A program made the position numbers and the translations under genes. A DNA stretch of 64,000 nucleotides from Karalla daura (taxonomy: Eukaryota > Chordata > Actinopteri > Chaetodontiformes > Leiognathidae): assembly GCA_029224185.1 (NCBI GenBank), contig CM055197.1, positions 18,328,642-18,392,641 of the forward strand, in the 5' to 3' direction. Below are positions 12,657 to 25,878 of the stretch, in pieces. The first letter of the stretch is position 1, and each line of letters opens with the position of its first letter. Under the pieces are notes generated by a model. That model was not told where the DNA came from. It did not search any database and saw nothing but the letters and a program-made list of their open reading frames with translations.

Positions 12657-12895
12657 AGCGACCACCCACCAGGAGCCGAGCCTGCCCGGTGGCCTCGATC
12701 CGCTGCTCGCCGTCAGCCCCGCTGGGAATAATCCGCGCGACTCCGAGGCGACAGATCGGCTCCCCCAGCTACCGCCGCCCAGGTTCTGACAGCCATGATC
12801 CGGGGAAGCCCCGCGCTGCGGCTCAGAGCAGGGATCAACCCGCCGCTCCATGGCTAGACCTCGCCGCGCTAAGAGCTGGGGGCCTTTCTGCTGAG
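12657..12895 (+). other. sntg1: Candidate 5' UTR exon of sntg1
   Basis: Bounded by a good acceptor (TTCTCTCCACCGCCGCAG| at 12656) and a strong donor (GCTGAG|GTAAGCC, GT at 12896), giving 239 nt of GC-rich sequence. It does not encode recognisable syntrophin sequence, and the recognised start codon lies in the next exon, so it would be a 5' UTR exon. Support is splice-site quality and position only. Confidence 0.4.
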
Positions 12896-13530
12896 GTAAG
12901 CCTCCGGCTTCCCCCAATTCAGGGTCCATAATTCAGGCTCGCCCCACGCTCGTTGTTTCAAGTCAAGCAGCAGTCACGTCTGATTAAAACGGAGTGGCAC
13001 CGCGTTATGTAAACGAGCCTCTCGTCAAACGTCCTCCGAGACGACTCGTGTGTTTGTCTGCGCGGCGCGAGACACCTGATTTCCCGTCGTCGCCGCCGTT
13101 GTCGCTCCCCTTTCAAAAACCCACAAAACCGCTCCAGTGGGCTGTGGTGGCTTTTACTGCGGTGTCTCCCCACGGCCGCGGCTCAGGTTTCATGCTCTCC
13201 CTGATGAGGCCTCAGATACGGCAGCACGGTTCATTTCAGGGAGCAATGGATTCGATACTGAAACATTTATTAGGATACCTGGGATCTCACCTTGGCTAAT
13301 GAATTATTCATCACCCCTTAATGATCTCTGCTTCTCTCCAGATTGCTCATTGTGAGGTCATTTTTTTTCTCTCTCTTTTTTTTTTTTTCTATGGCCGAGG
13401 CACATTTCAATAAAGGGCTTGTTTAGGACTGTAATGAAAAAAGGCAGCTGGCTAACTATGCTCGTTAAAATCAGCTGTGTGGCTGTGCTGCAGCCACTCT
13501 GACTCTTTTTCTTTTTCCTCTCCTTTGCAG
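12896..13530 (+). other. sntg1: Putative intron upstream of the sntg1 start exon
   Basis: CpG-rich at its 5' end and T-rich with poly-T near 13371-13389, ending in the polypyrimidine tract TTTTTCTTTTTCCTCTCCTTTGCAG. No gene seen inside. Confidence 0.5.
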
Positions 13531-13553
13531 TATCCCTCACTGCGTAGTAGCAC

Positions 13554-13580
13554 ATGGATTTCAAGACTTCAAATGAAGAG
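13554..13580 (+). CDS. sntg1: sntg1 coding exon 1 (start codon)
   Basis: The exon begins after TTTGCAG (acceptor at 13530) with 23 nt of 5' UTR. ATG at 13554 gives MDFKTSNEE, matching the human start MDFRTACEE, if splicing uses the weak donor GTTGGT at 13581. A stronger donor GTAAGA begins at 13585. Using it puts ATG 13554 out of frame but ATG 13573 in frame, giving MKRL before TKTG. Both fit exon 2. Confidence 0.75.
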
Positions 13581-16500
13581 GTTGGTAAGACTCAATCAAT
13601 GCAACGTTTTGACAGTGAATTGCCGATGATGTGCAAACAGCCTTGGCATTCTCCAGTGGCGGCTGCGGCCGCCCCTCCTCCTTGAATACGTCCATTGTTA
13701 CCATGGCACAAATCAGGGGATCGACAAGTAAACACATACATTAAAATGGACGCCCTGACGTCAGCGCTGCTCAGCGAGCTGCCGTAGATGACAGCTGGAA
13801 GTGACTTTTACGAGCCTCCTTTATGAGCTCAGCTTGCCTCATATCCTCAGTGAGATGTGTGAGGACGGCGGTGATGGACGCTCAGTCACTCTCTGTGGTT
13901 GGCTCTCCAAACCAGGGCCGGGGCTGCTGTCCCAGTACGCTCCAAAACGATCCGACACAGGGTGCGCAGCTGCTCGGCGAATAGCCTCGCAGCAAGACGG
14001 TCCCTGTGTTTGGCTCTCAGGTCAGATCGAGGGCCTTTCTGTGCAGACTTTGCTTTTGTTCTTCTTTTTACCTCCCATGGGCCAAAACCATGCATGTTTA
14101 GATCAACTGGGGACTGTAAATTGCCCCGAGGTGTGAGTGTGAGAGCGAACGGTGTGTGTGCTGTGTAATGGACCGGAGACCTGTCTGGGGTGTATTCCCT
14201 GCCGTGTGTGTTTGCAGGGATAGGCTCCAGCAGGCTCCTGCAACACTGTTTAGGGCCAAGGCAAAGATAATGAACGGAGGGTAAGACTAACAGCAAGTTC
14301 ATCAGCTAGCATTGAGGGTTTATTTTTAAAATCTTCCCGGGATGATGAACTTGACAACATAAGGAGTACATGTTGTACGCATGACTCAGTGGGGCCAAAC
14401 ATGACTCACGGAGTGTCTTTTACATGCTGTTGTTTGACCCCCGACTCCCCGCTGTGTCTTTCACCCTTCCACCTCCTCGGATTAGAGCGAGACGTCCTTG
14501 TTGCGTGCCCGGTCCGATCGTGATGCAGATAATAATGGACGGGGAACATGAAAGAGGACGGCGGATGCGGCTAATTAGGCGCAAAGCAAACGCCACGGCA
14601 GGTCGATGCTCAGCCACGTGAGACGCTGTCTAAACCTGCCACGCTTCCCCAGTTATGGCAGTGGTGCCCTCGTTCGCTCCGCTAATGACTCCCGCGCACC
14701 CGCATTACTTAATATAATGCGAATTAATGCAACATCCCCCCCCCCCCCTTCATTTTTCACACAGCAGCTGCAGGCGGCGGCTCATTTCTACACATTCTTC
14801 ATGGCGGCTGACACGTAATGTGCTGCGTAAACTGACTTTGATGGCGCTTTGACCCGCAGACGTCTAAGAATAGCGGCTGCGCAGCCGACGGCCTTGTTAA
14901 CAGATGAGCGACGTATCCCGGGTGACACGGACGCTGACACTGGCGGCGGCTTTTCTTTTTTTTATTAGCAGTCTTGTCAGGTGGAGGTGCTCCTTTTATT
15001 TAGACCTTTTTAAGTCAAGGACAGGCCAGGCATGACAATTAGCCAAGGAGGAGGAGGGATACGCAGAATGCAAATTTTAGCGGATTAGCATGTTTTAAAT
15101 GGATCATTGGAAACAGACACGGTCCTCACACGGGGAGCCTCCAATGTTGGGGCTGAGCTTGGACCCAGCCGTTTAATTTGCTCTTAATTTGTCTTAATCT
15201 CCATCATCATCAGCCTTTCACTTAGAGAAAATGAGATGATGTAATTTTAGGGATTTTTCTCCCCGCCTTTCTAAGTGGATGTATACAAAGCAAATGGAGG
15301 GCAAAGGCTGTTACCGCGGCTCATAAAACGCTCTTTCTGAGAGTCTGTTCAATTGTTGAATCTGTGAATCAACTGTGTCTTGTGTTTCCTCTTATTTAAG
15401 TGTGTGCTTATACGCAAAGTGTCGAATTACCTGTTCCAATTACAAGCTGTTCGACTAATAAGCCGTTAGCAGTAACAAGAGAAGGAAAAGAAAAAGAAAA
15501 TAACAGACGTCGCCCAAAAGTCTGCATCCTAATTTCCATGTTCATCCTGCACTGAGTATTCTCAATGACATTTCATTTCATGGGCAGTTAATTTAGTCAG
15601 GGAGGGGATGATGAATGATTTTATCTTTCTGACTGTTCGCAGACAAAGACTGGGATTTATTTGATGCAAGAAGGTAATGAGGAGCCATTTAATATTCGAC
15701 TGCACTTGGCCAAAGACATTCTGACCATTCAAGAGCAAGACGTCATCTGCGTGTCGGGAGAGCCTTTTTATTCAAGTGTAAGTGATCCGCCCTGTCTCCT
15801 CGCATGCTCCTGCCTCACAACCTGAGAACACACGAGGCACGATTTACGGAGGCCACAGCGCAAAGACGCCCAGACCACCCCGACTGACTAATCTGCATCA
15901 GTTCATCTGTTCCATATAAATCAAATGCACCTGTTAAACAGAGATCCAGCCTCCGGATCGTGCCGGACGGAGGGCAACATTCAGGCCACGCTTGTCAACA
16001 TGCCTGATGACTTTTTCCCCGCGTTAATAAATTCCCTGTTTCTCGTGGAGGAGAAAAAAAAAGAAAAACTCCTCCGAGTCCATGACCTTTCTGGAAAAGG
16101 CATTATTCATTCAATAACATTTCGCTGTCGAAGACAAATGGAGGAAATGCTTGTGTCTTCTGAAACATGATTACCAATTTAGAGAAAGGGTGAAGACGTG
16201 GGTATGCTAATACGAGCTTAGCGAGTCAGAGGGCAGCCTCAGGGAGCAGTTTCATTTGTACAAGTGTTGAATTCCTGTACGCTGTCAGCGCCAAGTGTAA
16301 TGGAAATATAGTGACAGGCGTTGCATTTCCTGTTTGAAATTAGGAGACACCGCGTCTTTACTCCAGAGCCGCCGACTGAAAAGGGAAAAAGATGTCAAAG
16401 CGAAAATATAAAGGGACAAGAGAACGCCGACAAAGATCCAGGACGTGCAATGCAACGACAAGCGAATAAGAGGTTTCAGCTCGTCATCGCATTTAGTCGT

Positions 16501-19201
16501 CCAGAAGACGCTTTTATGCAAAGCGACGTACACAGGGCAAAAAAAACCATTCACGATACGATACCAGTAAATGTGACATGTTGGATGTACATTTGTGAAC
16601 ATTTGACAAGTGGGGGTGAGCCGGCGAGACTGTAGGACCTGTGAAGTTGAAATGAAACAGACCAGAAATGTAAGATGTGAATTTGTGTGTTATATTGTTT
16701 TTCCACGTGAGTTCAGCGCAGTAACTCTTTGACAGCCGGGCGCTCCGCGTCTCTCCAGAGTCTCGTCATCGCGATGGGGTTGCCAGGCAACCATCGGAGA
16801 CTGTTGTCCTTCTACAGCCGCCCATGCCTCTGAAGACATATTATTTATGACTGCGTGTGGGTCACACAGAGGCGTAACGTGTTAATCAGAGTCAGAATCG
16901 GCGTTTATTGCCAAGTTGTCTCACGGAGGAAGCTCGCCTTCGCGCGAGAGGGAGTCAGAGGTTTAATGAGGAGCTTCTATTTAAACTTGTGGACAAAACC
17001 ATGCCTGCGCTTTCTCATTGTGGCTGTACTTTATGCTAAACTAAGACGACTGCCTCCTGGCTACAGTTTCATATTTAATGCCTAGGCGGGGTGGTGTTAT
17101 ATCCTCATTTCCCAAAATGTTTAGTCCTTCAATAATTACTTGCCATTAATATTGCACACAATCATGTCTTTGCCCAACTAGCGTTTGCAGAACAATACCA
17201 CAGAAAGACACGGACAGACAAACAAATGTTTTATCTCACATTTTATTTGTTCCATGATCATTATTTCAGTGTTGAGGAAAGCAATGAGTCCTTTGATCTG
17301 CTGTTACTGAGTGAAAACTGAATGTCTTGGCCCTGCTCTGGTGCTCTTCCAGGAGAGGACTGTAACGATCAGGAGGCAGACGATTGGAGGGTTTGGCCTG
17401 AGCATCAAGGTAATTTAGATCCTAACTGATTAGGCTGCTCATCCCAACTTCTTTAAATTAAGTCTGAACTAGTGCCATTGATCATTTTCTTGTCCAGCCA
17501 CTGTGTACAGTGTCAGCCCGGTGGTTCGGTGGAAAGTGTCTTTGTTTCGATGTGTCTGTTTTTGATGCCTCTGTAATCCTGTCTTGATTGAATGTCTTCT
17601 CAGGGTGGAGCCGAGCATAAGATTCCAGTTGTGATATCAAAAATATCAAAGGAGCAAAAAGGTGTGTATTTAAAAAAAACCAAAAACAAGCGAATACTTT
17701 CTGTGAGTTGGTTTTACCAGTGTGCTTTTCATTCATCTCCAGCTGAACTCTCTGGCCTGCTTTTCATCGGAGACGGCATCCTTCAGGTAAAATGGCGCAA
17801 CTGTTTGCACAATCGCATCTTTTAATAATACGTGCACCGCACGCCTGCAAAATCCGCGGTGAATAATGATCCGCCCCGATAGGTAAATGTCACATCCTGA
17901 GCCTCTCGTTTGTTACATGTGTTTTATCTTTAAAAAAAATGTCTCATCTCTGGCTGCTCCTCCGATGCAAAGGAGACATCTTTAAAGCAGCCAAAGGCAC
18001 TCTGTATTCATGGCAACAGTGGATCTGGTGCTCTTGTTTACACTTTTCAGCGCGGATGCCATAGCAGTTATATTGCTCTCCTCATTAATCATTCTAAAGA
18101 TAGAGCTTCAGTGATATGATGCCAGCAGTATTATTTAGAGTAACCCTGTTATTGTTGTTTGCAGATAAATGGAATAAACGTTAGAAGTTATCGCCATGAG
18201 GAAGTGGTAAGCTGTCAGCCCGCGTCTCGTATTTTCTCACACTACAACGGCTCTTTCAATGCCTTATCTTGTCTCGCTTTACGATTTCTATCTTTCTGAC
18301 ACGTAAAAAGCCAGTTGTTTTTGTTTCATCTGTTTTTTTCTTCTTCTTTTTTTGCCCAAATGTGACTGCAAGAGAATGTGTGCGTGTGTGTGTGTGTGTG
18401 TGTGCGTGTATGGAGAATAGCTTCTTTGTCTGTGTGAAACGTCTTATCTTGGCTTGCTGTTCTTGGTTAGACGTTAGCACGCCGTGTTTCATCACAGCAA
18501 GCAAATTGGCAGAGATGCCTAACAGTTTACAGCCCCTGCATCAAAAAATACCCCCGCGCTCTCTCCTGCACCTTCCAGGTCCAGGTTTTGCGCAACGCTG
18601 GTGAGGAAGTGACTCTCACCGTCTCTTTCCTGAAGAAGACCCCAGCCTTCCTGAAGCTGCCCCTGTGCGAGGACTGCACATGTAAGAAAGTCCCGTGCCA
18701 GCTCCTTAATTGAAGTGTGTGATCATTATAACTGCAGTGGAAGATAATTAACCGAGTGTATTTATAGCTGGTATTATTTCCCGTCAAGTCCTGGTTGTCC
18801 TGGTGACGATAAACTTGAGCAACTTTGCCGAAGAGAGGGTGGGAGAAAGAAAGAGAAGAAATAGGGCACAAGACGCATCAGGAGCGTCACAAAAGATGCT
18901 AAAGACTGAAGTGAGAGAGCTGATATTGCTCATTGTGGCGCAATTGATTGCTCTTCCGTGGGAAATCTTCAGCCTTGTCGTCGGACATGAAAGCTTTTAT
19001 AAAACCCTTTCATATGCGTATATAGGCCAGGTTGACTGGCCATTCAGCCAGTTGACTGAATACAAATTGGCACAAAGCAGGAGCCTACTGTGGAGGAGGA
19101 CAAAGTAACGCACTCGATTGTCGATCGCTGTGATTCACCACAGTTGGAGACCTTGAAATAGATGGGGGTGTTTCTCTGTCTTTGCTAGGCTCATCTGCCT
19201 T

Positions 19202-19248
<47 letters not shown>

Positions 19249-22200
19249 CACCGCAGGCATACCCAGCGACCAGAGTAGTGGGACTTCCTCCCCCCTGTGT
19301 GACAGCGGCCTGCACTTGAACTACCATCCCAACAACACGGTATGTTATTTATTTACTTTCCCTCAGCCCCTGCTTCGACTGACTCATTCTATAACTGTCC
19401 CCCTGTAACCACGCTGCAGCGTTCCCGGTGCCAGGAAGTTGTCTCCATGCAACTGTCACTGCTGGCTGATAACCGGGACGCTCTATCTTTATCTTGCGAG
19501 CGGGGTGAATCAGCTTTCCTCTGCAGCTTGCGCCGCCTCAGCCTGCCTGTGCACCTGCACCAGCAGCAGCAGCAGCATGAAGACAAAAAAGCCTCGAGCT
19601 CTCTGACGTCTCGGCTCTTTGAAATGCACGAGGTGGGAGAAACAACATCCCCCTCTAAATTGCGTTTTGTGCCCGCGCAGGACACGCTGTCCTGCTCGTC
19701 CTGGCCCACGTCCCCCGGGCTGCGCTGGGAGAAGAGATGGGTGGACCTGCGCCTTATTCCCCTGCTCCATTCGCGCCTGTCGCAGTACATCCCGGGCTCT
19801 GACGCCTGCAGGTGAGGAGCGCCACATGGCAGGGCCTCTTAAAGCCTGACTGTGGAGCAGATCCAGTTTTTCTGATATTTAGTTCAGCCCTGGAAATACA
19901 GTTAAACAAGCAGGGCTGCTGAGCGTGTGCATCTGCTCGAGAACAGACAGCCTGAACACTGGATGCGTGGTGCAACAGGCCATTAAGCTGTCAATAAAGT
20001 TATTTCCACTTTGCTACACTGTGAATGAGGATGAATTGGCGTGCTTTAGCTATTAACCAGAGGAAAGAAAAAAAAAGAAAATCATGTTGTGCTTGTTTTT
20101 TTTTTGCTTCAGTGACATTCTGTGCTTTTACTCATTGATGTGTTTAAAGCAGCTAAATAGATATTTTCCTAATAACAATGTGTCAAGCAACAGTGTGAAA
20201 ACAGCATGACAATGTGACAGTGGGTCGTCTGAACCTGCTTCTGCTTGGAATATTATCTGATGGTGAATCTGCAGCTCTCCCTGGCTTCATGGGGCTCTGT
20301 GCTAATTTCAGCTCTTTGTTTTGCTCTCCAGTACATTACTTTACTGTTCTGGACCTAAAAACCCAGCATATGACGTAAACGACAGCTGTACATGTGGTTT
20401 TGTCAAGACATGCAACAATAGCAGAGTTAAAAGGGAGTGAATCATGGACTTATTCAGCAGATAGCTACACACATGGCTCCAAGTGAAGAATGGTGTTTCT
20501 ACATGTCTGCTCAGGATTCACATCACTGTGGCCAAGTGGTCAAAAAAAAAACTCTTTCCTTACAGAGATATTAGATGAGAAGTGAGAATTTTCCCCGAGG
20601 AAAGGAGAAAAAAAATTCAAAGAGTCTCCCCAGAGTTTTACATGCTGCCATGAAATAAAGTGGAGAAAATGGCTTATGAGGGTCTCACTTTGACCACCCG
20701 GAAAATAGAGCACAACACACTGCAAAGTGAGTTTGCAGTTTGTGCGAGATTTTCCTCCACCCTAATTGATATAAATGGAAACTAATGACTTCCTTGGGTG
20801 TTGTGCATGGATCGTAATACAGAAAAAAAGGACGTCAAATCATCTAACGAGTGCTTCTGCTTTCACCCCAGGAAAAATGCTTTCCAGGTCATAGCCGTAG
20901 ACGGGGTTTGCAGCGGAATTCTGCAGTTCCCCACATCTGAAGACTGCTTGGATTGGCTTCAGGCGATAGCGAGCAACATATCCAGTCTCACCAAGCACAA
21001 TGTGAGTACGAAACAATAAGCCCCGCCGACTCGGCTTCGCCGTCCACCATGTAAACCAATAAGATATCGAGCTAGGTGTGTTAATGCGACAGACTTTCAA
21101 TTTGTGGATCGTGGGAACAGTCCCTCCGCAAATGTCACGGCATTGAGTAGACACACACTAATGTCTTTTCGCACCGTGAATAAAGCACACACTTATTTCT
21201 GAGAGCCCGAGGTCACAGCGGCAATTGCAGCACGCTTCGCTCACTCCCCTCCGCTGAAACCCTTGCACTTTTTATCTATAATTCACCATGATATGTTACG
21301 CAGTGATGGAGGCGAGAGGCGGCAAGAAGCACAAGAAAACAAAGCTGTAGCTGTGAGCTCTGTAAAAACAAACAAACAAACAAACAAAAAACCAACAAGG
21401 ACGTATGTTTATGCCGCTCCAGACGGGTGATGGGGCTCAGCGGGCCGGGACAAACACTTGCTAACAAGCTGGAACATTGGTGGCGGGCTCATGCGTACAA
21501 GAGCTGATGAAAACAATCACTTAGATCTACATGTTTAGGTTTATTATCCACACAGGCGCGTTTCTAGAAAGCACGTTAATGGCGTAAAAGACGTTAGGAA
21601 GACGCCGATCAGACGACAGCAGGTCGGGGCAGATGGTCGCCCACCCTGAGCGCGGTTCTGCTTGAGGTTTCTGCCCGTTAACAGGGACTTTTTTTCCCAC
21701 TTTGCTTCCAAGTGTTTGCTCGTGGTGGGGAATGCTGGGCCTGTGTAAATGATATGATCTAATCTTACTCTGTGCGAAAAGTGCCCCAAGACAAACTTCT
21801 GTTGTGATTTGGTGCTGTATAAATCAAATTAATTGAACTGAGCGGAGCTGACAGTGGTGACATGAAGTGAGCAGCACTGAAAAGCAGAGATTCGTACTTA
21901 TCATGTGTCTAGTGGCCTGTGTGTGTGTGTGATAGAAAGAGAGAGAGAGAGAGAGAGACAGATAGAGTTATGTCTCGGGGAAATAATGGACCTCTGCTTA
22001 ATTGGAGTGGATGGAGTGAATGGCCTCAACAATCAAGAGCGCATTTCTCGCTCTGGTCTTGGCGTATCCAGAGGTGTGTGAGGGAATGGGTGACCTAGAT
22101 GCATGCAGGAAACTAATGGTGCTCAATGAAAAGTGAGAATCCATTCTGAAATGGGCAATTTCATGGCAACTCAGCCAATAGAGAGCAGCAGAAGAAGAAG

Positions 22201-25200
22201 AAGTCAAAAGATGCTTGAAGTGGGGGTCATCCTCTGGTCACTGTGGATGCCTCTGCTAACCTTGGTGGCAGTCCATCCTCAAGGTGTTAGATTATTTTGT
22301 TCAAGACAAAGGAGATGGTCCACCACACAGGAACAGCTTAGTTACTCATTAACTCTTCGGTACTCATTGACTTTCAATTTGTCCAAACTAAATTATGTCT
22401 AAATTATAGCATTTAATCGGATCTTCCACCTAATATCATCTCTTATACTTTTGTACTTTAACCATACAGATTGGAAACTCTGTTATTCATTGTCGTTCAA
22501 CAACATTTCTAAAGAAATTATCATATAGTGGCTGTGTTTTACTGATAATTTCCATGATCATTAAATAGTTTGATTTGTTAGTAATGCTTTGTACTCACAC
22601 CATGTGCACTTTCCCTTTAGGGACAAATAAAGTGATTTACCGATTGATTGATTTATCATGCTGAGGATTAACCCACAAAGGCCATAGAAAAAAAGCAATA
22701 AACTGTAAAGCCAGAGAATATATTTGAAGGGGTTTAAAAGCCAAACTAAATATTCATAAACAGACCTTTTGGGAAAATTAAAATTAATGAGCCTTACTAA
22801 TTAAACAGGAAACCTTGCAACCAGGATGCGCAGGGGGACAGAAATGGCACAAACATCTAAAAATACATAAAATTGAAGGACCTAATAAAGAGAGGGGTCA
22901 TCCTCGCTTGCAGAGCAAACAGTCAGTGTTTTCATATTTATATTTGCCTGTGTACAGGATTGTGATTACATTGTTAATTGTTGTTTAAGTTTTTCCGTCT
23001 GTTTGCCACCCTGGGAGTTATGGGATCAAAACAGTGCAGTGAATCCAGAAACTGTGCAGGCTCAACAATTATTTCAATGTCACAGCTGCACTTTGAGTCC
23101 CATAGATGCACGTCTTTGCTCATTGCCTTCTATGCAATAACACACTCCACTACCGTTAACCCCTATACTGCTTAATCAAATCTGCTCCTTACGGTGCAAT
23201 GCCCCCGTAATGATAACCTTTATTTGCTCCTTTAAATTCAATTAGGATTAAGACCTCACGTCGCTCTTTTAATGGAAAATATAGAGGTCGCGATGAAAAA
23301 TGATGTGGAAACAAGACAGGACAAAAAGTGGCAGAAGAATAATAAAAGCGGAGAGGGGCGGACGGTCAACCAGTCCCGCTGTCAGGTAGATCATGTTTTC
23401 TTAGCGGAAAGCGTGACGTACGAATGTGGGCAGTCTGAGTGGGAGACGACATGAAACTCCCACAGCGTGCAGGTCCAGGGCCGCTCGGTGATGTGCGTAT
23501 AATTACCATCTCTCCACGCGTTAACAAGTTGTCACAAAAGGCGGAGTGAAACGGCATTTCTAAGGACTGCTCTCAGAGTGGAAAGAGCGGCTGAAATTCA
23601 GCTTGTAGTCTCGCTTGAAGAGCAAACGTCCTGGTTTGTTCAGGCACTGTCAACTCTGCTGAAAGCTCTCTCTCTGTGTCCTCAGCTCCATTGTCCATCC
23701 ACGCTCACGTAGGGCAAGACCCGGGGGATCCAAAACCCTGCCCGCATCTTTCACACTTATCCGCCTGTTTTCTTCCTCCACTCGCAACGACTACACACGC
23801 ACACGCGCACACACAAAAACACAATCAACAACATCTTGTATCTTGCCGTGGCCTGGTGACATTTCAAAACAAGCAGCTGTGACTTGTCCTCGCCTCTATA
23901 GGAGGAGGATGGGAACGGGCCCGGGCGGCTTAATTTGGTGTTGCGCCTCACAGAAAGTGTTATATTGATAGTATAGTGTGGATTAGGAGCGAGTGATACC
24001 TGTGATGTGAGCAGAATGTTTTAATTTAAAGCCTCACTGCTCTCTCAGTAGTTCCCCTCGCTTTTATTATCTCAGAGAGAATGGATTTTTTTAAATGGAT
24101 TTTTTCTTTTTTTCTTTTTTCTTTTTTTTTAGGAAGAGCCTCGGGTCCTTGTGGAAATGACTCTATCTATCTCATTTTGTAATTTGCATGCATTGAATAA
24201 ATGAAGTAGCTCTAACAGTGTTCCTTCAGTGCTGTGGTTAAGACGTTAGCACAGATTCTGTGATTCATACTTTATTTATTCTTCGACACATTGTCACTGA
24301 TTGTGAGCCCCCGAGGGGCCGCACATGTTCTTTGAACCCTATCGGTAATTGCTGCCTTACTGTTCGCGGGAGATATTTTAATGAGTTATTGACGCTCCTC
24401 TCCGCTTTCAACAGGTGAAGAAGATTAACAGGAACTTTCCAGTAAACCAGCAGGTAAGCCAACCGGATGGGAGGGCTCCCGTCGCTCCGTCTTTTCTCTC
24501 GGTTTTGTGGGTTTCTCTCGGCGCGCATCTTATTTTAAGAATGAGACGTAAAAAAACTAACCAGGTCAGCCAGTCAGAAGGAGGACGCGGTGCTGCCTTG
24601 CCGGCTATTGCAACACAAAACGAGTGTTTGCATCACTGAGGGCCGTCCGCCGAGGAATGATCAGAAAACAACTTAAGTGCCTTCACTCGGCTAACTCGCA
24701 CTGTCATCCCTCAGTCCGGAACGTGGGGAGCGAATGCAACAGCGGCGGGCCTCTGTTTCCTTGTTCATTATTTATTTACCCAGGCTGCTCCCCCACAAAC
24801 TATGCAAATTCACTCGATAAAGCAGTCAAAGAAATAAAATACGATGCGAGACGCTTGTCGCACGCCTCTTTGACTGGCTTGTTTTGCCATCTGCCGAGAG
24901 AAGAAAAAAAACAAGTCTGAACAGTAAAAGCAAGACAGAAAACATTTTACTTGGGTTGCAATCACCCCGACTTTAATGAGTAGCGAGGGTGAGATTCGCT
25001 TGATGTCTGAAATCATGTCTCAGAACATTTGCTGCAGCGCTGCTTTGTTTCTTCTCATCTCCCTGTGCTTCGAACCTCTTTCTCCCCTCACGATTTCTCA
25101 CATTTACACCTCTGGACTTCACACCGGGGGTTGGAGACAACACAGTGACACTCTCCATATTGTCTGGACCGTAATAGCTGCACCTTAATTGTCTCAGTGT

Positions 25201-25831
25201 TTCATGTAGATAAGCCATAGAGCCTCTGACTAATATTGGATTTTCCCATGATTTTTGCATCATTGTAATGCAGCACCCTCATTAGTGAGTTCTGGTGGTT
25301 AAACCAACAGCAAACAGGCATGGTGTGATATCGTTAATCTCTAAAGCCCCTTAGATCTTAGGTTCACATCTTAAGTAAATCTCAGTAGAATTGTATATTG
25401 CATTCATCCTGCCTTCCGAGTAAAACTCGAAGTAAATGATAGGGCAAAATCTAAGAGCACGGCCCCAATCTCCATCTCCGTACTTCTCTTGGTGTGAGTG
25501 ATGTACTACTTGAATTGCACATCTTGAATTACAAAACATTTAATTTTCACCGTTTCTCAGTGTGCCCACAACATGTGCTTTTTGGGGTCCTTTGATCTTC
25601 TGCAGGACGCGCAGGACTTTAATTTTCACATCCCCACGTCTCTCCTCTTCTCCTGTCTGGCAGATTATCTACATGGGCTGGGTTGACGAGAAGGAGCAGG
25701 ACTCCGTCCAGGACCGAATGTATTCACCAAAGTTCCTCGCTTTGAGGGGTTCCTCACTCTTCAAGTTTTCAGCTCCCCCTGTAAGTTTGACACTTCCACC
25801 TCATTTCTCACACTAACTCCTTCAAACCCGC

Positions 25832-25878
<47 letters not shown>

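Larger units (their letters stand above)
15778..17352 (+). other. sntg1: sntg1 intron 2
   Basis: 1.6 kb. Contains a short common-fish-repeat word near 16505-16533 ('gacgcttttatgcaaagc') and a reverse-oriented LINE tail (about 16880-16945). No exon seen. Confidence 0.7.
21002..24414 (+). other. sntg1: sntg1 intron 10, repeat-bearing
   Basis: 3.4 kb, one of the two largest coding-region introns. Holds a CAAA run (21366-21386), a LINE 3' tail (21596-21842), a GT/GA microsatellite (21917-21963), a second LINE-type tail (22590-22660) and a poly-T/C tract near 24088-24130. No exon seen. Confidence 0.7.

Noticed and set aside
13585..13590. The consensus GTAAGA as the only donor of sntg1 coding exon 1
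   Set aside because: It would leave the conserved start at 13554 out of frame. I kept both donors as alternatives rather than choosing the stronger site alone.
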